The translations under genes and the position numbers were made by a program. Source: Actinomycetota bacterium (lineage in GTDB: Bacteria > Actinomycetota > Acidimicrobiia > Acidimicrobiales > Poriferisodalaceae). Taken from it: a DNA stretch of 8,643 nt. The stretch spans positions 1-8,643 of the forward strand of contig JAADHX010000035.1 in assembly GCA_013151655.1 (NCBI GenBank). The letters run 5' to 3'. Positions 4,995 to 8,643 of this stretch are shown here, in pieces (position 1 is the stretch's first letter; each line of letters starts with the position of its first letter). The notes under the pieces are model-generated. The model did no database searches. It had not been told where the DNA came from and saw nothing but the letters and a program-made list of their open reading frames with translations.

Positions 4995-6362
4995 TTAGGT
5001 CCCCGAGAGTGAGATCTCGTCGACTGACATCGACACGGACTGGGTGCCACCGGGAAGTCGTTCGACGTCGGACCCGATGCGATTGATGCCGAGCAACAGG
5101 CGCTGAAGGGTGGTGGCGATCGTGGCTTCTCGTATGGGCTCAGCTAGAGCGCCACCGCGAATCATTCGACCTTGAACGCCTACTGAGAGGTCGCCACTGA
5201 TGGAGTTGACGCCCGAATGCAGACCATTGACTCGTTGAATAAACACCCCTTCGCCAACGCCACTCACCAAGTCGTCGAACCCAGTATCGCCAGGCAAGAT
5301 CGACAACGAATGAACACCGACGCCCGGAGTCGACCTGGCCCCCCGCAGCGCGGAACCCGTCGATCTGGTTGCCGCCCGACGAGCCGATGCCGAGTGGTAG
5401 AGAAACATCGCCAACCGGCCATCGTCGACTAGGACGTTGCGGCGAGTAGCCAGACCCTCGCCGTCGTGCACGTCAGCTGACAGCGACTCAGGGTCGGTTC
5501 CGTCGTCGATCAGAGACAGGCCAGGTACACCGATTGTTTCGTGGAGGCGTTCTGCGAATGGTGAACGCCCGCGGCTAACACGATCGCCTGACAAAGTGCC
5601 AGCAACTATGTCCATGAACGAAGCCACCACCCGTTTGTCGAGAACGGCCGTGAGCCGTGCCGACTCAGGTTTGACCGCGCCAATCATCTCGACGGCCCGT
5701 TCAATGGCCTCGAGACCAACAGCCTCGATATCAAGCGCTGCTGGCTGCCTAGCTGCGTCGACAGCGAACCCAATCTGGGTTTCGTCGCCATCGACCGCCA
5801 GCGGCGAAACCGACACAGAACATGACCCCCCATCGGACCAGATATCGACACCTTGGGTCGAAACAATGGCCGCCTCGCCCCAACCGTCCGAAAAGGCGGC
5901 AGCGCGAACACCAGTAACGCGCGGGTCGCGACCAAGCACGGCTCTCTCTACAGCCAGCCCGTAACTCACTCGCTGGTCGTCGGTGAGCTGGTGGAGTTCG
6001 GGATCGAGAAGCACAAGGTCTGGGGCCACGACGCCGTCGGGCTCGGACAACCCCACGAACTCGTCGGGTTCGGCCAATGAGGCGTTTTCTCTGGCTTCGG
6101 CCAGAGTCTCGACAGCAACGTCGGGGTCGAGGGTTCCCGCAGAGGCAAACCCCTGACGACCGTTGGCGACAAGGCGAACGCCTAACCCCTGGCTGGTCCC
6201 TCTCTTGAATGATTCAACTTCGCCCTCGTAGGCCCTGACGGTGGTCGAGCGGCCTCTGGCTGCATACACCTCGACTTGCTCGCCGGACCCGGCCAGCGCG
6301 GTAATCCGCCTGGCCAACTCGGTGAGATCGGAGGTGTCGCCTGAACCCTTGGCCATCGTCAT
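4995..6362 (-). CDS. pmbA: TldD/PmbA-family protein, PmbA (TldE)-like, second paralogue
   Basis: 455 aa, close to E. coli PmbA (450 aa). Known: PmbA/TldE pairs with TldD to form a zinc peptidase that removes leader peptides (microcin B17) and degrades unfolded CcdA; the zinc site is on TldD. Seen: N-terminal family features VYAARGRSTTVRAYEGEVES (residues 32-51) and GVRLVANGRQGFASAGT (61-77). In the C-terminal barrel domain are KPESARLTAVLDKRVVASF, GTLSGDRVSRGRSPFAERL, DGEGLATRRN (300-309), GLHSGVNSISGDLS (380-393) and a TTLQRLLLGINRIG segment. There is no HExxxH motif; the aligned place reads AGTLSGD, as expected for the non-catalytic subunit. Start ATG 6362 overlaps the previous gene's TGA by 4 nt (ATGA); the frame extends 21 codons further upstream, but that would lie inside the neighbour. 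Clearly a paralogue of the next gene upstream. The gene symbol is given at family level. Confidence 0.88.
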   Translation of the reverse strand: MTMAKGSGDTSDLTELARRITALAGSGEQVEVYAARGRSTTVRAYEGEVESFKRGTSQGLGVRLVANGRQGFASAGTLDPDVAVETLAEARENASLAEPDEFVGLSEPDGVVAPDLVLLDPELHQLTDDQRVSYGLAVERAVLGRDPRVTGVRAAAFSDGWGEAAIVSTQGVDIWSDGGSCSVSVSPLAVDGDETQIGFAVDAARQPAALDIEAVGLEAIERAVEMIGAVKPESARLTAVLDKRVVASFMDIVAGTLSGDRVSRGRSPFAERLHETIGVPGLSLIDDGTDPESLSADVHDGEGLATRRNVLVDDGRLAMFLYHSASARRAATRSTGSALRGARSTPGVGVHSLSILPGDTGFDDLVSGVGEGVFIQRVNGLHSGVNSISGDLSVGVQGRMIRGGALAEPIREATIATTLQRLLLGINRIGSDVERLPGGTQSVSMSVDEISLSGT

Positions 6363-7720
6363 GACCCGCTGACGGTGACGCCCTCGACAGCGAGGCTCAC
6401 TCCAGCGGCGCCCATCGGCAACCACTCGACGTCGTTGCCGATAGCTATTACATCGAGAAGCATCCGCTGAAGCGTTGAGCCAATGGTGAACTCGCGCAAA
6501 GGCTCGCCAACCTGGCCATTCGTGAGGCGCATGCCTTCGGCACCGGTCGAGAAGTCGCCACTGACCGGGTTGACCCCACTGTGCAGTCCGGCCACCGATT
6601 GCACAAGAACGCCATCACCAACTGCGGAGTAAAGCGCCGCCGCACCTAACGAGCCTGGCTCGAGTTGCAGGGCACGACAACCGACACCTGGAAGCGATGA
6701 GTATCCGCCTCGCGCCGCCGAACCGGTCGACTGCGTGCCGCTGCGGCGCGCCGACCAAGAGTTGTGAACGAACTGCTGCAGCTCGCCGTTTTCGATGATG
6801 GCGTTACGCCTGGTTGCCAACCCCTCCCCGTCGAAGCGAGTGGCACCAAACGCCCGAGGGTCGGTTGGATCATCGACCAGCGTGACTTCTGTCGCGGCGA
6901 TTTCGTCGCCGAGACGGTCGGCGAACAGACTCCGACCTTTGACGACGGCTTCTCCGGAGAACGTGCCACCAATGATGCCTAAGAACATGGCGGTAACGAA
7001 CGGATCGAACACAATCGTTGTTCGTTCTGTTGGGGGTTTGACTGCGCCAAGCATCCGGGTTGCCCGTTCGCCGGCGTCGCTCGCAGCGCGAGCGGGGTCA
7101 AGGTCGCCGAGGCCGCGTCCTACTGAGAACCCGAAACCGGTTTGGGTCTCGCTACCAGCCGTAGCCAGCACGTAGGTGGACAGAGATGCTCTAGTTCCCT
7201 GAGTTGCTACATCGATGCCTGTAGTTGACGCCAGGGCCATTTCGGCCACCACATCGCCGTAGTCGGCGCTCTCGACGCCGCTAATGCGTGGGTCGATCTC
7301 GCTTACGAGACGCTCAAGCTCGATTGCCATCGCAATCTTGTCGTCGGTGCTCGCATCGAACATTGCGACGTCGACCAAATCGAGTTCGGAGGGAGGCACC
7401 CCGTCGGGCGTAGCCAGCTGGACCTCTTCATCGGGAGTAGCAAACCTGGCGTTGTCGCGGGCGGCCTCAACCGTCTCGCGGATGACCGCCTCGTCGAACG
7501 TGCCTGCGTGGGCAAAACCCTGACGCCCCTCGACGAGAATTCGAACTCCAATGCCCATCGATTCGGCCGACGATAACGACTCGACCGCTCCCTGATAGGC
7601 CCGAACGTCGGTTTCGCGGCCCCGCACCGCATAGGCCTCGATGGCCTCGTCGCCTCTGGCCGAGTCGATAACCCGCCTAACGAGCTGAGATAGGTCGGGT
7701 TGGCTGGTTTGATTCGCCAT
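6359..7720 (-). CDS. pmbA: TldD/PmbA-family protein, PmbA (TldE)-like, first paralogue
   Basis: 453 aa from ATG 7720. Same family and inferred role as its downstream neighbour: the non-catalytic partner of TldD. Seen: AYAVRGRETDVRAYQGAVES near residues 29-48, GVRILVEGRQGFAHAGT near 58-74, GAVKPPTERTTIVFD near 225-239, GGTFSGEAVVKGRSLFADRLG near 251-271, DGEGLATRRN near 297-306 and GLHSGVNPVSGDFS near 378-391. No HExxxH motif is present. The start overlaps the tldD stop by 1 nt (TGATG), and a TTG one codon upstream is an alternative. The 3' end overlaps the next pmbA-like gene by 4 nt. The two copies share all family blocks but differ throughout, so the duplication is old rather than recent. 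Which copy is the usual TldD partner cannot be told from sequence alone. Confidence 0.9.
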   Translation of the reverse strand: MANQTSQPDLSQLVRRVIDSARGDEAIEAYAVRGRETDVRAYQGAVESLSSAESMGIGVRILVEGRQGFAHAGTFDEAVIRETVEAARDNARFATPDEEVQLATPDGVPPSELDLVDVAMFDASTDDKIAMAIELERLVSEIDPRISGVESADYGDVVAEMALASTTGIDVATQGTRASLSTYVLATAGSETQTGFGFSVGRGLGDLDPARAASDAGERATRMLGAVKPPTERTTIVFDPFVTAMFLGIIGGTFSGEAVVKGRSLFADRLGDEIAATEVTLVDDPTDPRAFGATRFDGEGLATRRNAIIENGELQQFVHNSWSARRSGTQSTGSAARGGYSSLPGVGCRALQLEPGSLGAAALYSAVGDGVLVQSVAGLHSGVNPVSGDFSTGAEGMRLTNGQVGEPLREFTIGSTLQRMLLDVIAIGNDVEWLPMGAAGVSLAVEGVTVSGS

Positions 7721-8643
7721 CAAGCCGCTGTGCCGCCGACGGTCAGCTTCTTAACTCGCAAGGTCGGTTGGCCATCGCCAACCGGTACTCCTTGGCCATC
7801 CTTGCCGCACATGCCAGGCGAGCCCATCTCGAAGTCGTTACCCAACACGTCGATGTCGAGTAGTACCTCTGGCCCATTTCCGATGAGGTTGCCCTCACGA
7901 AGCGGTTCGGTGATCTTGCCGTCCTCGATGAGATAGGCCTCGGTCATGCCGAACACGAAATCGCCGGTGGCGGTATTTACCTGACCGCCACCAAGTTGGG
8001 CCACGTACACGCCGTTGGGGGTGTCGGCGATGATGTCGCCAGGGTCGACAGTGCCGTTGGTGACAAAGGTGTTGGTCATGCGAACCATTGGCAGATGTGT
8101 GTAGCTCTGGCGGCGCCCGTTGCCTGATGGTGCCCTGCCTTCAGCGCGGGCCCGCAGGTGATCCCACATGTAGTCGGTGAGCACGCCGTCTTCGATGAGT
8201 GTGTTTCGGCTGGCCTCGTGGCCCTCGTCGTCGATGGTGAAGTGACCCCACTCTTTCAACATGGTGCCATCGTCGATGAGAGTGACGAGTGGGCTGGCCA
8301 CCTGCTCGCCGACGCGATCTTTGAACACCGAAGCGCCTTTGCGTACTAGATCGGCTTCGAGGCCATGTCCGCATGCCTCGTGGAACAGAACACCACCGCC
8401 ACCCGACTTGATGACCACTGGAAGTTCGCCAGAGGGTGCCGGTCTGGCCCGCAGCTTTGTCACGGCTCGTTGGGCAGCTCGTTGCGCGACTTCATCGATG
8501 TCGTACATGTCGAACAGCTCGAAACCAACGGTGTGACCGATGGTCTCACGGCCGGTCTGCATACCTGTGTCTCCAGACGCAACACAGTTTATGGAGAACA
8601 GAGTTCTGACCTGATCGTCTTCGGCCCACACTCCCTCGCTGTT
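7720..8643 (-). CDS. tldD: TldD zinc metallopeptidase, C-terminal part; runs off right edge
   Basis: The frame is open to the window edge and gives the C-terminal 307 residues; E. coli TldD is 481 aa, so the N-terminal third or so is missing. TldD is the catalytic half of the TldD/PmbA peptidase, which acts on unfolded or leader peptides in the cytoplasm. Seen: GGGGVLFHEACGHGLEADLV with the zinc motif HEACGH (codons within 8356-8382), then the third-ligand region SPGMCGKDGQGVPVGDGQPTL, whose Cys codon is at 7807-7809 and corresponds to the zinc-binding Cys of E. coli TldD. Also present are DDEGHEASRNTLIEDG, GGGQVNTATGDFVFG and an ITEPLREGNLIGNGPEVL segment. The start lies outside the window; the in-frame GTG at 8631 is internal because the homology (NSEGVW...) continues before it. 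First gene of the visible operon, overlapping the following pmbA-like start by 1 nt. Confidence 0.94.
   Translation of the reverse strand, partial: NSEGVWAEDDQVRTLFSINCVASGDTGMQTGRETIGHTVGFELFDMYDIDEVAQRAAQRAVTKLRARPAPSGELPVVIKSGGGGVLFHEACGHGLEADLVRKGASVFKDRVGEQVASPLVTLIDDGTMLKEWGHFTIDDEGHEASRNTLIEDGVLTDYMWDHLRARAEGRAPSGNGRRQSYTHLPMVRMTNTFVTNGTVDPGDIIADTPNGVYVAQLGGGQVNTATGDFVFGMTEAYLIEDGKITEPLREGNLIGNGPEVLLDIDVLGNDFEMGSPGMCGKDGQGVPVGDGQPTLRVKKLTVGGTAA

Noticed and set aside
5437..5964. 175-codon plus-strand frame opposite the second pmbA-like gene
   Set aside because: Ser/Pro/Arg-rich shadow translation of a well-supported gene on the other strand.
8561..8592. Possible third copy of the hairpin family (ACCTGTGTC near 8564)
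   Set aside because: It lies inside the conserved tldD coding region, and the bases downstream do not form the matching arm; only a short chance match.

Overview
The window looks like a chromosomal segment of a moderately high-GC actinobacterium. An Acidimicrobiia/Ilumatobacter-like lineage is my best guess. That is an inference from gene content (an acyl-CoA carboxylase beta subunit, a TIGR03084-type metal-binding protein, an M15 peptidase lipoprotein, a TldD/PmbA cluster) and from base composition; there is no rRNA or other phylogenetic marker. I see no tRNA, rRNA, CRISPR array, transposase, integrase or phage gene.

Layout. (1) At the left edge lies the N-terminal 241 codons of an acyl-CoA carboxylase carboxyltransferase subunit (minus strand), which runs off the window. 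(2) Divergent from it is a 262-aa TIGR03084/DinB-like metal-binding protein (839-1627, +). (3) Convergent with that is an M15-family peptidoglycan peptidase lipoprotein (1694-2599, -). (4) Divergent from the peptidase is a hipB-hipA toxin-antitoxin operon (2642-4146, +) with a 4-nt stop/start overlap. (5) Convergent with hipA is a tight minus-strand operon read from the right edge: tldD (C-terminal 307 residues present), two tandem pmbA paralogues, then a PHP-domain phosphoesterase. Its junctions are 1-nt overlap, 4-nt overlap and 5-nt gap.

The least ordinary features are not genes. The two convergent junctions (1627/1694 and 4146/4225) each hold a 50-bp near-perfect inverted repeat of the same family. 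They share 34 of 50 positions, differ by paired compensatory changes, and have all their stem wobbles as G-U on the plus strand. They look like two members of a dispersed RNA-hairpin or terminator element, and they bracket the M15-hipBA block. The M15/hipB divergent region also carries a 17-bp imperfect direct repeat at a 31-bp pitch, a candidate operator for HipB autoregulation that overlaps the start of the peptidase gene.

How the genes may work together. TldD and PmbA family proteins form a zinc-dependent peptidase that acts on unfolded or leader peptides. Here one catalytic TldD is co-transcribed with two different non-catalytic PmbA-like partners. No RiPP precursor or other obvious substrate gene lies in the window. 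HipBA is a self-contained kinase toxin and repressor-antitoxin module. I found no completely new system; the paired hairpin elements, the hipBA operator repeats and the one-TldD/two-PmbA arrangement deserve follow-up.
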